64,000 bases of DNA from Arsukibacterium perlucidum DSM 18276 (GCF_000382165.1 NZ_KB907704.1:124001-188000); one strand, 5' to 3'; positions 50,304 through 58,987 are shown, counted from the first letter of the stretch. Made by a program: numbers and translations. The notes: generated by a model from the sequence alone, not told the origin.

Positions 50304-52133
50304 ATGTTTATCCCGGTTAAAAGCGCCATACTGGCCAGCTTGCCAGTATTATTATTTCTCCATAGCAATGTTATGGCAGCTCCTGCCCAGCAAAGCCCTG
50401 TTACAAAGCAAAGCCCACTGCAGCAATTAACTGCGTCTGCTGAACAAGCAACGGTGTATACCTGCTCAATGCACCCGCATGTGCGCTCTACTAACCCTGA
50501 CGACCGTTGCCCTATTTGTGGCATGGCGCTGATTCCGGTAACCGTAGACGAAGCAGAAAATCACTCTGACCCATTTTCTGGCGAGCTTAGATTAAGTCCG
50601 CGTGCTTATGCGATGTTGCAACCTGAACTGACGCCGGTACGCCGGCAGCGGGCCGAGGGCAGTATTGCGCTGGTCGGGATGCTGGCGGCCGATCAGAGCC
50701 GGTTAAAAACCATCAGTGCCTGGACAGCCGGCCGGATTGACCAATTTTATCTCAGGAGCAGCGGGGTAGATGTTAAAGCCGGCGAGCCGATGGTAGAGAT
50801 TTTTAATCCTGATTTAATTGTTATTCAGCAGGAACTGGTGCAGGCCAAGCAGCTTGGCGCGGCCCGCGGCACCAGCCTGGCTGCCGACAGCACCCTTGCG
50901 GCGGCACGGCGGCGCCTGCGCTTACTGGGGGTGCCTGCTACTCAGATTGACGCTATTTTACAAAGTGAAGATTTGCAGGATACAGTGACGATTAGTGCAC
51001 CGGTGTCGGGCCGGGTGCTGGATAAACTGGTGAATGAGGGCGCTTATGTCAGTGCCGGCCAACCGCTGTTTACGGTGCTTGAGCTGGATAAAGTCTGGCT
51101 GGAACTGGAAGCGTTTGAGCATCAGCTGGCCGCAATTTATCCGGGACAGGCGCTGAGTGTGGAATTACTGGCACTGCCGGGCGAGCAACTGCAAGCTGAA
51201 GTATTGCTGCTGGAGCCGGTGGTGGATACCAACAGGCGTACTGTAAGGGTCCGGGCGTTGCTCGATAACCCGGATGGGCGCTTAAAGCCGGGCATGCTGG
51301 CCCGCGCAAGACTGATCGATAGCCTGGACGATGTCTTGCTAATCCCGGCATCAGCCGTGCTGCAAACCGGCCAGCGGGCGCTGGTGTATGTGCAATTGGC
51401 TGCAGACAACCCGACGTTCATTAGCCGTGAAATCACTCTCGGCCGGCGTTTTAACGGCCAGTATCAGGTGCTGTCCGGTCTTGCTGAAGGCGAGTTGGTC
51501 GTCAGTAAAGGCGCGTTCCGGCTGGATAGCGAGCTGCAAATACGTGGCCTGCCAAGTATGATGGCGCCGGATGGAGTAAGTTATGATCCGCATGCTGCGC
51601 ATCTACCTAATCAAAGCCCTGGTGCTAGCAACGAGGCAGATACCCCTGAAAATGCCAGCACACCGCAGCCAGCAGAGGATGATTTTCGCTTAACCGCAGC
51701 AGAAGAAACAACATTGCTGGCCGCTTATCAGCAGGCATATCTGGCATTGACAGAAGATAATCTGAAGGCGTGGCAACAGGCCATGGCAGCGTTTCACCAG
51801 CAGGTGGTAGCGATTAACTGGCCGGAAAACTTCCCTGGTATAGTGCGGGCACTGACCGTGGGCGCCGACCAGCTACAGCAGGTGACCAGCCTGGCTGAGG
51901 CAAGGCAACAGTTTTACCGGCATAACCTGGGGTTATTAAGGCTGGCCGAGCTTGGCGTACTGGCTGCGGGCTGGTATCAGGCCTATTGCCCGATGGCCCG
52001 CGACGGCGAGGGCGCTGCCTGGTTGCAACCGCAGGCTGAGCTGTTAAACCCGTATTTTGGCCCGGCGATGCTGCGTTGCGGTGATATCCAGCAGCGGTTC
52101 GATGCTAAGGAGCACGATCATGCCGGCCACTGA
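50304..52133 (+). CDS. cusB: RND periplasmic adaptor CusB with metal-binding N-terminus and DUF3347-like tail
   Basis: 609 residues. Signal peptide (about 1-25). Heavy-metal-binding domain with YTCSMHPHV (Cys54, His57) and RCPICGMALIPV (Cys69, Cys72). Membrane-fusion core (about 110-420): barrel-sandwich lipoyl halves VGMLAADQSRLKTISAWTAG and DTVTISAPVSGRVLDKLVNE, and beta-barrel RTVRVRALLDNPDGRLKPGM. The C-terminal ~140 residues (about 465-605; LAAYQQAYLALTEDNLKAWQ and similar helices) resemble DUF3347, another copper-linked domain. It would hand Cu(I) or Ag(I) to CusA. Overlaps cusA by 14 bp. Confidence 0.92.
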   Translation: MFIPVKSAILASLPVLLFLHSNVMAAPAQQSPVTKQSPLQQLTASAEQATVYTCSMHPHVRSTNPDDRCPICGMALIPVTVDEAENHSDPFSGELRLSPRAYAMLQPELTPVRRQRAEGSIALVGMLAADQSRLKTISAWTAGRIDQFYLRSSGVDVKAGEPMVEIFNPDLIVIQQELVQAKQLGAARGTSLAADSTLAAARRRLRLLGVPATQIDAILQSEDLQDTVTISAPVSGRVLDKLVNEGAYVSAGQPLFTVLELDKVWLELEAFEHQLAAIYPGQALSVELLALPGEQLQAEVLLLEPVVDTNRRTVRVRALLDNPDGRLKPGMLARARLIDSLDDVLLIPASAVLQTGQRALVYVQLAADNPTFISREITLGRRFNGQYQVLSGLAEGELVVSKGAFRLDSELQIRGLPSMMAPDGVSYDPHAAHLPNQSPGASNEADTPENASTPQPAEDDFRLTAAEETTLLAAYQQAYLALTEDNLKAWQQAMAAFHQQVVAINWPENFPGIVRALTVGADQLQQVTSLAEARQQFYRHNLGLLRLAELGVLAAGWYQAYCPMARDGEGAAWLQPQAELLNPYFGPAMLRCGDIQQRFDAKEHDHAGH

Positions 52134-55100
52134 GCAAAAGGTTAAATCATTGTTCGACCGTATGCTGGCTGGCTGCTTGAAACAGAAACTGCTGGTGGTA
52201 CTGCTAACTGGCTTGCTGTTAGTTGTTGGTGCTGCCTATGCGCCTTTCGGCTGGCACAGCGGTATGCCGCTTAGCCCGGTGGCGGTGGATGCCATTCCGA
52301 ATTTGGGTGAAAACCAGCAAATCGTTTTTACCGACTGGCCCGGCCGCTCGCCGCAGGATGTGGAAGATCAGCTTAGCTATCCGCTTAGTGTCGCCTTAAT
52401 GGGCGTGCCGGGCGTAAAAGACGTTCGAACCCTGTCGATGTTCGGCTTTTCCAGCATTGCCGTTATTTTTGATGAAGATATTGAGTTTTACTGGGCGCGC
52501 AGCCGCTTGCTGGAAAAACTGGCCAGTTTACCGGCCGATACCCTGCCAGACGGGGTGCAGCCTGCGCTCGGGCCCGATGCTACCGCCCTGGGTCAGGTGT
52601 TCTGGTACACCCTGGAAGGGCGCGACCCGGCCGGCAACCCTACCAGCGGCTGGGATTTGGAAGAAGTTCGCTCGGTGCAGGACTGGTACCTGCGCACCGG
52701 CTTACTGGCAGCAGAAGGTATCAGCGAAGTGGCCTCGATTGGTGGCTATCAGCGGGAATACCAGATTGAAGTCGACCCGGACTTACTGCGCATTCATCAG
52801 GTAACCCTGGCTGAGGTTAGCGCCGCGGTTATGGCGGCTAATCTGGATGTCAGTGCCGGCAGCCGGGAAATCAATGGCGTTGAATACCTTATTCGTGGCG
52901 TTGGTTTTATTAAAAACTTGCAGGATATCGAGCAGGCGGTGGTGCGGTTAGCTGCCGATCTGACCCCTATCCGGGTAGCCGATGTGGCCCGGGTGCAGTT
53001 CGGGCCGGCGGCCAGACGCGGTGCGCTGGATGTTAACGGTGCCGAAGCCGTTGGTGGCGTGGTGACGGTGCGCGAAGGCTACAACCCGCGCCAGGCAATT
53101 AGCAATGTGAAACAACGCTTGCAGGAAGTTAGCCGCGGCTTACCGGCCAAAGCCGTGATTGACTGGCAGCACACTTCCGTGGCCGAGGTTGATGCCTTTG
53201 CCCGCAGCCGGAAACTGCCGGTGTGGCAGGGGCGGGATGAGGCAGTGCAACAGGCCTGGCAGACTTTTTTACGCAGTGAGCCGCCCCAGGCCTGGCCTGC
53301 CTGGTTAACCCTGAGCCAGCTAACGGTAGTACCCTTTTATGATCGCAGTGAGTTAATTGCCGAAACCCTGGGTACCCTGCAGGACGCACTAACTCAACAG
53401 CTGTTGATCACCATGGTGGTAGTGCTGGCGATGCTGCTGCATTTACGGGCAGCGCTGGCGGTAAGTTTAATGCTGCCTGCAGCAGTGCTGCTAAGCTTTA
53501 TTGCCATGAAGCTGCTGGCAATAGACGCTAACATCGTCGCGCTGGCCGGTATTGCCATTGCGATTGGTACCATTGTCGATATGGGGATTATTGTCAGCGA
53601 AAACCTGCTGCGCCAACGCCAGCGTCAGCCGGATTTGCCAGCCACTGAGGCAGTGTTACTGGCAGGCAAGGAAGTGGGGCCGGCTATTCTTACTGCCATT
53701 AGCACTACCGTAATCAGCTTTTTGCCGGTATTTACCATGACCGGCGCTGAAGGCAAGCTATTTGGTCCGTTAGCCTACACTAAAACCTTTGTGTTGCTGG
53801 CGGCGGCGTTACTGGCGTTAACGGTGTTACCGGTGCTGCTAAACTCATTATTCAATTGGCGTAAGCAGGATGTAAGCCATGGCTGGCGCTACTGGCTGCT
53901 GAACAGCCGGCGTTGGTGGTTATTAGCGGCACTGGTTGTGCTTGTTGTCTGGCTGGGTTCAGCGCTGCTGTGGCTGGCGACAACACTGTATGCCCTGGTG
54001 TTGTTGTGGCAACAATATAAGGCGCCGTTACTTACCAGGTTTAGTGAGCAGTGGCCGGCTTTTGGCCGCTATCGCAGCCACTGGCAGCAGCTTGCTGGCC
54101 GTTTACCGCTAACGGCCTGGCGGTTCGGCCACGGCTTACTGGTAATAGCGGTACTGTTGAGTGTGGTGACCTTGCTCAGTCAGGTCTGGTTGCCACTCGG
54201 GCCGATGCAAGGTGCCCTGGCGAACTGGGGCTTTGTGCTGTTGCTGCTGGCTTTGGTGCTCGGGTTTTTCTTCGTTTTTCTATGGGTTTACCCAACTTTA
54301 CTTAAGGGCTGTTTACGGCTGAAGTGGTTATTTCTGCTGCTGCCACTGCTGTTAGTGGGGTATGGCAGTACCGTTTGGCTTGGTGCGCAGCATACCTTAA
54401 GCTGGCTGCCCGGGCTTTCTGAAAAACTGACCCAACGCTACCCTGGCCTGGGCCGTGAGTTTATGCCGGCGCTGGACGAGGGGGCGTTTTTGTTAATGCC
54501 AAGCCTGATGCCACATGCCTCGATAGCGGAAGCGCTGGCGGTATTGCAGCAACAGGACAAGGCCATCGCGGCCATACCTGAAGTGCGTTCGGTGGTCGGG
54601 AAAATTGGCCGGGCTGATACAGCGCTGGACCCGGCGCCACTGGGCATGATTGAGACGGTGATCCAGTATCACAGCGAATTTAAAACCGATGCCAATGGCC
54701 GCCGGCTGTACTTTCGCTTTGATAAGCTCAGCAATGACTTTGTGCGCGATGACGCTGGCGAACTGATTGCCGATAGCAGGGGCAGGCCTTACCGACAGTG
54801 GCGTGAACACATCAGCTCGCCAGATGATATCTGGCAGGAGATTGTGCAGGCTGCGCGGCTGCCGGGGGTAACCTCGGCACCGAAGCTGCAGCCAATAGAG
54901 ACCCGCTTACTGATGCTACAAACCGGTATGCGGGCGGCGATGGGGGTTAAGTTGTCGGCGCCGGATCTGGCGACACTTGACCAGTTGGCGCAGCAGCTGG
55001 AAGTATTACTGCGCGAAGCACCAGGCGTGCAGCCCGCTTCGGTTAGTGCCGAGCGGGTAGTCGGCCAGCCATATCTGGAAATTCACCCTGACCGTGAAGC

Positions 55101-56109
55101 CATTGCCCGCTATGGTCTGAGTATGCAGCAAGTGCAACAAACACTGGCCAGCGCTATTGGTGGCATGGACGCCGGACGCTCGGTTGAAGGGCGCGAGCGT
55201 TATGGAATTACCGTGCGTTATATGCGGGAGCGGCGCGATACGCTGGAACAGCTGTCGGAGGTACTAATCGATACCCCGGCCGGCTACCCGGTACCGCTAA
55301 CCCAACTGGCCGACATTCGCTATCAGCGTGGCCCGCAGATGATCCGCTCAGAGAACACTTTTTTAACGGCTTATGTTACTTTTGGTAGCAAACCAGGCTG
55401 GGCAGAAGTAGAGGTGGTTGACGCGGTGGCGGCGTATCTGGACAGTACCCTGCAAGCGGGTGACTGGCAACTGCCCGCTGGCGCCAGTTACAGCTTTGCC
55501 GGCAGCTTTGAAAACCAACAGCGGGCGGCTACCACCTTGCTATGGGTGGTGCCGCTGTCGTTACTGCTGATTTTTATGCTGCTGTATCTGCAGTTCCGGC
55601 GGGTGAGTAGCACCCTGATTATCTTCAGCAGCATCGCTGTCGCCTGGGCCGGCGGCTTTATTATGCTCGACTGGTTTGCCCAAAGCTGGTTTTTAAATTT
55701 CAGCCTGTTTGATACTAACCTGCGCCAACTGTTTCAGTTGCAGTCGTACAATTTAAGCATTGCGGTATGGGTCGGCTTTCTGGCGCTATTTGGCATCGCG
55801 GTGGATGATGGTGTGGTGATGGCCAGTTATCTGAAACAGCAATTTGCCGATGCCAGGCCGGCAAACCGCTCTGAGGTAAGAACCCTGGTAATACAGGCCG
55901 CCATGAAACGTATTCGCCCTTGCCTAATGACCTCGGCTACCACCATTTTGGCGCTGTTGCCGGTGTTAACCGCTACTGGCCGTGGTGCGGATTTAATGAT
56001 CCCCATGGCGATACCAACCTTAGGTGGCATGCTGTTTGTGCTGCTTAGTGTGCTGATGGTACCGGTGTTGTATTGTGCGGTGGAAGAGAGGAGGGTTTCC
56101 CCTGAGTAA
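52120..56109 (+). CDS. cusA: CusA-family heavy-metal RND pump, enlarged
   Basis: 1329 residues from ATG 52120 (TAAGGAG upstream; the frame stays open further left inside cusB). Typical CusA/CzcA motifs: ENQQIVFTDWPGRSPQDVED, LSYPLSVALMGVPGVKDVRT, GIAIAIGTIVDMGIIVSENL, FALLGIAVDDG-like LFGIAVDDGVVM, and GREFMPALDEGAFLLMPSLM. E. coli CusA has 1047 residues; here ~200 residues between the first membrane bundle and the second periplasmic half (about 575-775) carry several extra hydrophobic segments, and further insertions follow. It exports Cu(I)/Ag(I) or divalent metals with proton antiport. The outer-membrane partner is not adjacent. Confidence 0.93.
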   Translation: MPATEQKVKSLFDRMLAGCLKQKLLVVLLTGLLLVVGAAYAPFGWHSGMPLSPVAVDAIPNLGENQQIVFTDWPGRSPQDVEDQLSYPLSVALMGVPGVKDVRTLSMFGFSSIAVIFDEDIEFYWARSRLLEKLASLPADTLPDGVQPALGPDATALGQVFWYTLEGRDPAGNPTSGWDLEEVRSVQDWYLRTGLLAAEGISEVASIGGYQREYQIEVDPDLLRIHQVTLAEVSAAVMAANLDVSAGSREINGVEYLIRGVGFIKNLQDIEQAVVRLAADLTPIRVADVARVQFGPAARRGALDVNGAEAVGGVVTVREGYNPRQAISNVKQRLQEVSRGLPAKAVIDWQHTSVAEVDAFARSRKLPVWQGRDEAVQQAWQTFLRSEPPQAWPAWLTLSQLTVVPFYDRSELIAETLGTLQDALTQQLLITMVVVLAMLLHLRAALAVSLMLPAAVLLSFIAMKLLAIDANIVALAGIAIAIGTIVDMGIIVSENLLRQRQRQPDLPATEAVLLAGKEVGPAILTAISTTVISFLPVFTMTGAEGKLFGPLAYTKTFVLLAAALLALTVLPVLLNSLFNWRKQDVSHGWRYWLLNSRRWWLLAALVVLVVWLGSALLWLATTLYALVLLWQQYKAPLLTRFSEQWPAFGRYRSHWQQLAGRLPLTAWRFGHGLLVIAVLLSVVTLLSQVWLPLGPMQGALANWGFVLLLLALVLGFFFVFLWVYPTLLKGCLRLKWLFLLLPLLLVGYGSTVWLGAQHTLSWLPGLSEKLTQRYPGLGREFMPALDEGAFLLMPSLMPHASIAEALAVLQQQDKAIAAIPEVRSVVGKIGRADTALDPAPLGMIETVIQYHSEFKTDANGRRLYFRFDKLSNDFVRDDAGELIADSRGRPYRQWREHISSPDDIWQEIVQAARLPGVTSAPKLQPIETRLLMLQTGMRAAMGVKLSAPDLATLDQLAQQLEVLLREAPGVQPASVSAERVVGQPYLEIHPDREAIARYGLSMQQVQQTLASAIGGMDAGRSVEGRERYGITVRYMRERRDTLEQLSEVLIDTPAGYPVPLTQLADIRYQRGPQMIRSENTFLTAYVTFGSKPGWAEVEVVDAVAAYLDSTLQAGDWQLPAGASYSFAGSFENQQRAATTLLWVVPLSLLLIFMLLYLQFRRVSSTLIIFSSIAVAWAGGFIMLDWFAQSWFLNFSLFDTNLRQLFQLQSYNLSIAVWVGFLALFGIAVDDGVVMASYLKQQFADARPANRSEVRTLVIQAAMKRIRPCLMTSATTILALLPVLTATGRGADLMIPMAIPTLGGMLFVLLSVLMVPVLYCAVEERRVSPE

Positions 56110-56121
56110 GAAGTCGCGATC

Positions 56122-56214
56122 GACTGCAATACCCCATTTGGCTTGCCACAGCAACTCGTTCGAGCTGACGCCCTCACTCAGACACTCTGTGGCAACCAAA
56201 TCGGGTTTCCAGTC
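56122..56214. repeat. Long structured hairpin repeat, copy 2 (cusA/nhaC junction)
   Basis: Same architecture as 17141-17270: GACTG/CAGTC (56122-56126, 56210-56214), CCATTTGG/CCAAATCGG, TGCCACAG/CTGTGGCA (56144-56151, 56187-56194), with the core AGCAACTCG and CCTCACTCAGACACT in the same places. Pairs that differ from copy 1 change on both sides. Also located between two convergent genes. Confidence 0.7.
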
Positions 56215-56273
56215 TCACGCTTCAGCTAGCAAGCGAGAACCGGATTACCCTAAGCCGACTGAACAACGCTAAA

Positions 56274-57737
56274 CTAAGCCAACAGCACAAAGCCAAAGAA
56301 CGCCAGTATCGCTGCCATTAACGCATAAGGGAACTGGGTTAGCGCGTGGCTCATCAGGTTACAGCCTGAGCCTTGCGCAGCCAGTACCGTTGAATCACTG
56401 TAAAAGCAAGCCTGACTGCCAAAAGAGCTGGCTGACAACAGGGCGCCGATTACCAGTGGAATATTGGCATCCACCGCGATGGCCAATGGCATAACAATTG
56501 GAATAGACACCGCAAAAATACCCCAGCTCGAGCCGGTAACAAACGCCAGCAATGCCATGGCGACAAATACCAGCGCCGGTAACATCTGAGCTGTCATATA
56601 CGGCGACAGGTTTTCGATGACATAAAGCGGCAAGCCCAATTGATCACATACATCTTTAAAGGTAAAGGCCGCAATTACCGTACAAATAGCCGGCAGCATG
56701 GTTTTAAAACCGTGCATCATCAGCTCCATCATCTCGGTGAAGGGCATCAGCCGCTGCGCCATATACATCGGAATAGTTACAATAAAGGTCAGGATCAGCG
56801 CCGGCCATATTTCGGCTTCAAACCAGATGGTAAAGCCAATCAGCATTAGCATCGGCAGTAAAAAGTTATATAGCTTGCCGCCTTTTTTGTCCGAAGCATC
56901 AAACTCCTCTTCAAAAGCCTCCATCGCAAAATCATCGCTGATGTGGGTATGGGAGGCTGCTGTTTCGGCCGGCGCATCGATATTACCACTGGACAGTTGG
57001 GCAGCCAGTTCGGCTTTTTTCATTGGGCCTACTAAAGGCACTACCCCTAAAATGACCAACGGCACCAGGATCAGCGCCAGCCAGGCGTAAATCATATAGG
57101 GAATGGCCGAGATATAGGTTTTAATGCCGTTCGGATCGGTCTCCGGCGCTATACCATTGGCCACCAGTAAGCCGCCAAAAAAAATCGCCCAGGTAGAAAT
57201 AGGCACCAGCACGCACATCGGGGCGGCAGTCGAGTCGACTACGTAGGCCAGCATTTCCCGCGATACCTTGTATTTGTCGGTAATACGTTTCATGGTTTCG
57301 CCTACGGTCAGGGCATTTAAGTAATCATCAATAAAGATAATTAGCCCCAGCAAGTAAGTCATAAACAGGGAAGGTTTGCGGCCACTGGCATATTGCTGCG
57401 CCATCCGGCCAAAGGCAAAGGCACCGCCGGTGTGCACCAGCAGGGCAATTAAGGCACCAAATCCGCCACAGACTAAAATTAACCAGCCAATGGTTTCATC
57501 CTGCATTACCCGCACTGAGGTTTCGCCTAAATTAAATAAGGCGTCCGAGGGCGATATCAGCACCAAGCCCGCTGCTGCGCCCAGAACTAATGCCAGAATA
57601 GGGCGTTTTAACCAGATAGCAAAAGCTAATACGACAAAGGCAGGAACTAAACTTAACGCACTGGGCGCAATCGCGGCCGCTTCGACCGCCGCAGCAACGG
57701 GTTCGGCAAGACTTTCCATTGGGTTATCTGCTGACAT
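56274..57737 (-). CDS. nhaC: NhaC-family Na+/H+ antiporter
   Basis: 487 residues, 11-13 membrane helices. LLGLIIFIDDYLNALTVGET with its acidic pair, VVDSTAAPMCVLVPISTWA and FVTGSSWGIFAVSIPIVMPL are motifs of the NhaC/Na+:H+ antiporter superfamily; a soluble acidic loop lies at about 240-285. It would exchange Na+ (or a paired organic acid) for protons, suiting a saline habitat. A foldable leader (57757-57817) precedes it. Confidence 0.9.
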   Translation of the reverse strand: MSADNPMESLAEPVAAAVEAAAIAPSALSLVPAFVVLAFAIWLKRPILALVLGAAAGLVLISPSDALFNLGETSVRVMQDETIGWLILVCGGFGALIALLVHTGGAFAFGRMAQQYASGRKPSLFMTYLLGLIIFIDDYLNALTVGETMKRITDKYKVSREMLAYVVDSTAAPMCVLVPISTWAIFFGGLLVANGIAPETDPNGIKTYISAIPYMIYAWLALILVPLVILGVVPLVGPMKKAELAAQLSSGNIDAPAETAASHTHISDDFAMEAFEEEFDASDKKGGKLYNFLLPMLMLIGFTIWFEAEIWPALILTFIVTIPMYMAQRLMPFTEMMELMMHGFKTMLPAICTVIAAFTFKDVCDQLGLPLYVIENLSPYMTAQMLPALVFVAMALLAFVTGSSWGIFAVSIPIVMPLAIAVDANIPLVIGALLSASSFGSQACFYSDSTVLAAQGSGCNLMSHALTQFPYALMAAILAFFGFVLLA

Positions 57738-57756
57738 TTTTTATTCTCTAATAACA

Positions 57757-57817
57757 ACTCCGTTAAACCGGAGCCGGGTTGGTAAACCGTTGCAGCAGAT
57801 CTGACAACGCAACGGAG
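57757..57817 (-). promoter_or_regulatory. Leader with alternative pairings upstream of nhaC
   Basis: The 5' region of nhaC can fold in exclusive ways: CTCCG/CGGAG locally (57759-57763 with 57768-57772), or CTCCGTT with distant AACGGAG (57811-57817), or CCGTTGC with GCAACGG (57787-57793, 57809-57815). Alternative pairing hints at a cis-regulatory RNA. I cannot match it to a known Na+ riboswitch class. Confidence 0.35.
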
Positions 57818-57907
57818 CGCACAATTATTACAGTCTGATTATAGATATCGCGATGATGGTTTCAGTTAGCAGAAAACCACGGCGCAATAATATCAAAAAA
57901 TTACTTT

Positions 57908-57931
57908 TCTACCAGAAAATTGTCTGGCAGA
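57908..57931 (+). promoter_or_regulatory. Inverted repeat upstream of sigma-54 promoter (possible enhancer)
   Basis: TCTACCAGA (57908-57916) and TCTGGCAGA (57923-57931) are 9-bp arms with one mismatch, 6 bp apart, about 110 bp upstream of the sigma-54 promoter at 58030. Distance and symmetry fit an activator-binding site. No clear copy precedes the second PEP-CTERM gene. Confidence 0.4.
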
Positions 57932-58029
57932 ACTACTTGCAGGGAGCAAACCAGCAGTAACTGTCATGAAAATTTACAAGGTCTGGTAGTGTTCAGCAGA
58001 AAAACCTTTAAAAACATATTGATAAAAAT

Positions 58030-58045
58030 TGGCCTGGAAAATGCT
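58030..58045 (+). promoter_or_regulatory. Sigma-54 (RpoN) promoter of the first PEP-CTERM gene
   Basis: TGGCCTGGAAAATGCT matches the -24/-12 pattern TGGCAC-N5-TTGC, with GG (58031-58032) and GC (58043-58044) exactly 12 bp apart. Transcription would start near 58056, leaving a leader of about 54 nt. The same box precedes the paralogue at 59163. Confidence 0.7.
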
Positions 58046-58061
58046 TTATATCGGGAGGAAA

Positions 58062-58101
58062 GCGAATATAAGCGGTTATTCGCCCTTTTGTTCCAACAAG
58101 G
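58062..58101 (+). promoter_or_regulatory. Leader hairpins, including one over the ribosome-binding site
   Basis: A first hairpin with arms GCGAATA/TATTCGC (58062-58068, 58077-58083) is followed at once by CC..TTG/CAA..GG (58084-58090 with 58097-58101), whose right side contains AAGG of the AAGGAG site (58099-58103). Matching hairpins occur in the paralogue's leader. Confidence 0.5.
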
Positions 58102-58109
58102 AGATTAAT

Positions 58110-58901
58110 ATGAACAAATTATGTAAGGGTATGTTGGCGGGTGCCGCACTACTGGTTGCGCCATTTACTCAGGCAGCAGTAATAGAGTGGACTTATGAAG
58201 TAAGTATTGAATGGACAGGCGCAGATTTTAGTACAGGCAATGGTGATGCTTCGTGGGATGATACGCTGATAAGCTGGGGTGCAGCCGGCGGTAATTTTAA
58301 TAGTGCTCCAAACAACCGTAGTGCATTGCAAATTAGCGACTCTCCAGCCGTGGGAAATATATTTACAAACGATATGACCCCAACACAAACTAACACTATT
58401 ACCCATTTTAACAATTCGATTTCCAATACTTTTTCTACGTTAGAGCAAGCAAGCTTATTGGCAACATTAAACTTAACGGCGATAAATCCTTTCGTTGGTG
58501 ATCCGATTGAGTTTACTACAACCTTCGCAATAGATTTTATTGAAACACCTAACACCAGTCCTTGTGGTTTCCCGGTAGATACCGTGTGTGATGATATTTT
58601 CGTTATTCAATTTGGTGCGTTAAACACTGAGTTTGTTTACGATGGCGTGACTTATTTCGCCAGTATCGTTGAGTTATCAGGTAACTTAACTGCGCTGCCT
58701 GATGCTACTTGTGCCACTGCCGGTGTTGCTAATGGTTGTTTAGGTTTTACTACTCCGGAAAATACTTTTACTCCGGCACAGTTTGGTTTCTTTATTACCA
58801 CGCGTCCGGTAAATGTACCTGAGCCAGCTATGTTAGGTTTGTTTGGTTTAGGTTTGTTAGGTTTAAGAGCTTTCGGTCGTCGCCGTTCAGCTAAAAAATA
58901 A
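58110..58901 (+). CDS. THxN family PEP-CTERM sorting-domain protein, paralogue 1
   Basis: 263 residues from ATG 58110 (AAGGAG upstream). Signal peptide MNKLCKGMLAGAALLVAPFT-QA; mature domain with NTITHFNNS (the THxN motif) and two cysteine pairs (TSPCGFPVDTVCDD, and CATAGVANGC) probably forming disulfides; C-terminal VPEPAMLGLFGLGLLGLRAF plus Arg/Lys tail, the PEP-CTERM signal recognised by an exosortase. Such proteins are exported and processed, often with exopolysaccharide or biofilm production. No exosortase gene is in the window. It is followed by its own terminator. Confidence 0.92.
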   Translation: MNKLCKGMLAGAALLVAPFTQAAVIEWTYEVSIEWTGADFSTGNGDASWDDTLISWGAAGGNFNSAPNNRSALQISDSPAVGNIFTNDMTPTQTNTITHFNNSISNTFSTLEQASLLATLNLTAINPFVGDPIEFTTTFAIDFIETPNTSPCGFPVDTVCDDIFVIQFGALNTEFVYDGVTYFASIVELSGNLTALPDATCATAGVANGCLGFTTPENTFTPAQFGFFITTRPVNVPEPAMLGLFGLGLLGLRAFGRRRSAKK

Positions 58902-58960
58902 GTGCTTAAGCTTTTAACTAAACACAGTACTCAGATTTAGTTAAGACATAAGTAGATAAA

Positions 58961-58987
58961 AAACCGGAGCTTGCTCCGGTTTTTTTA
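58961..58987 (+). terminator. Intrinsic terminator of PEP-CTERM gene 1
   Basis: AAACCGGAGC and GCTCCGGTTT form a 10-bp stem around TT, followed by further T residues. The stem core is the same as that after paralogue 2. Confidence 0.92.

Noticed and set aside
58029-58109. N-terminal extension of PEP-CTERM gene 1
   Set aside because: The open frame continues upstream through the RpoN box and hairpin, but the signal peptide and AAGGAG place the start at 58110; the same holds for gene 2 (59242).
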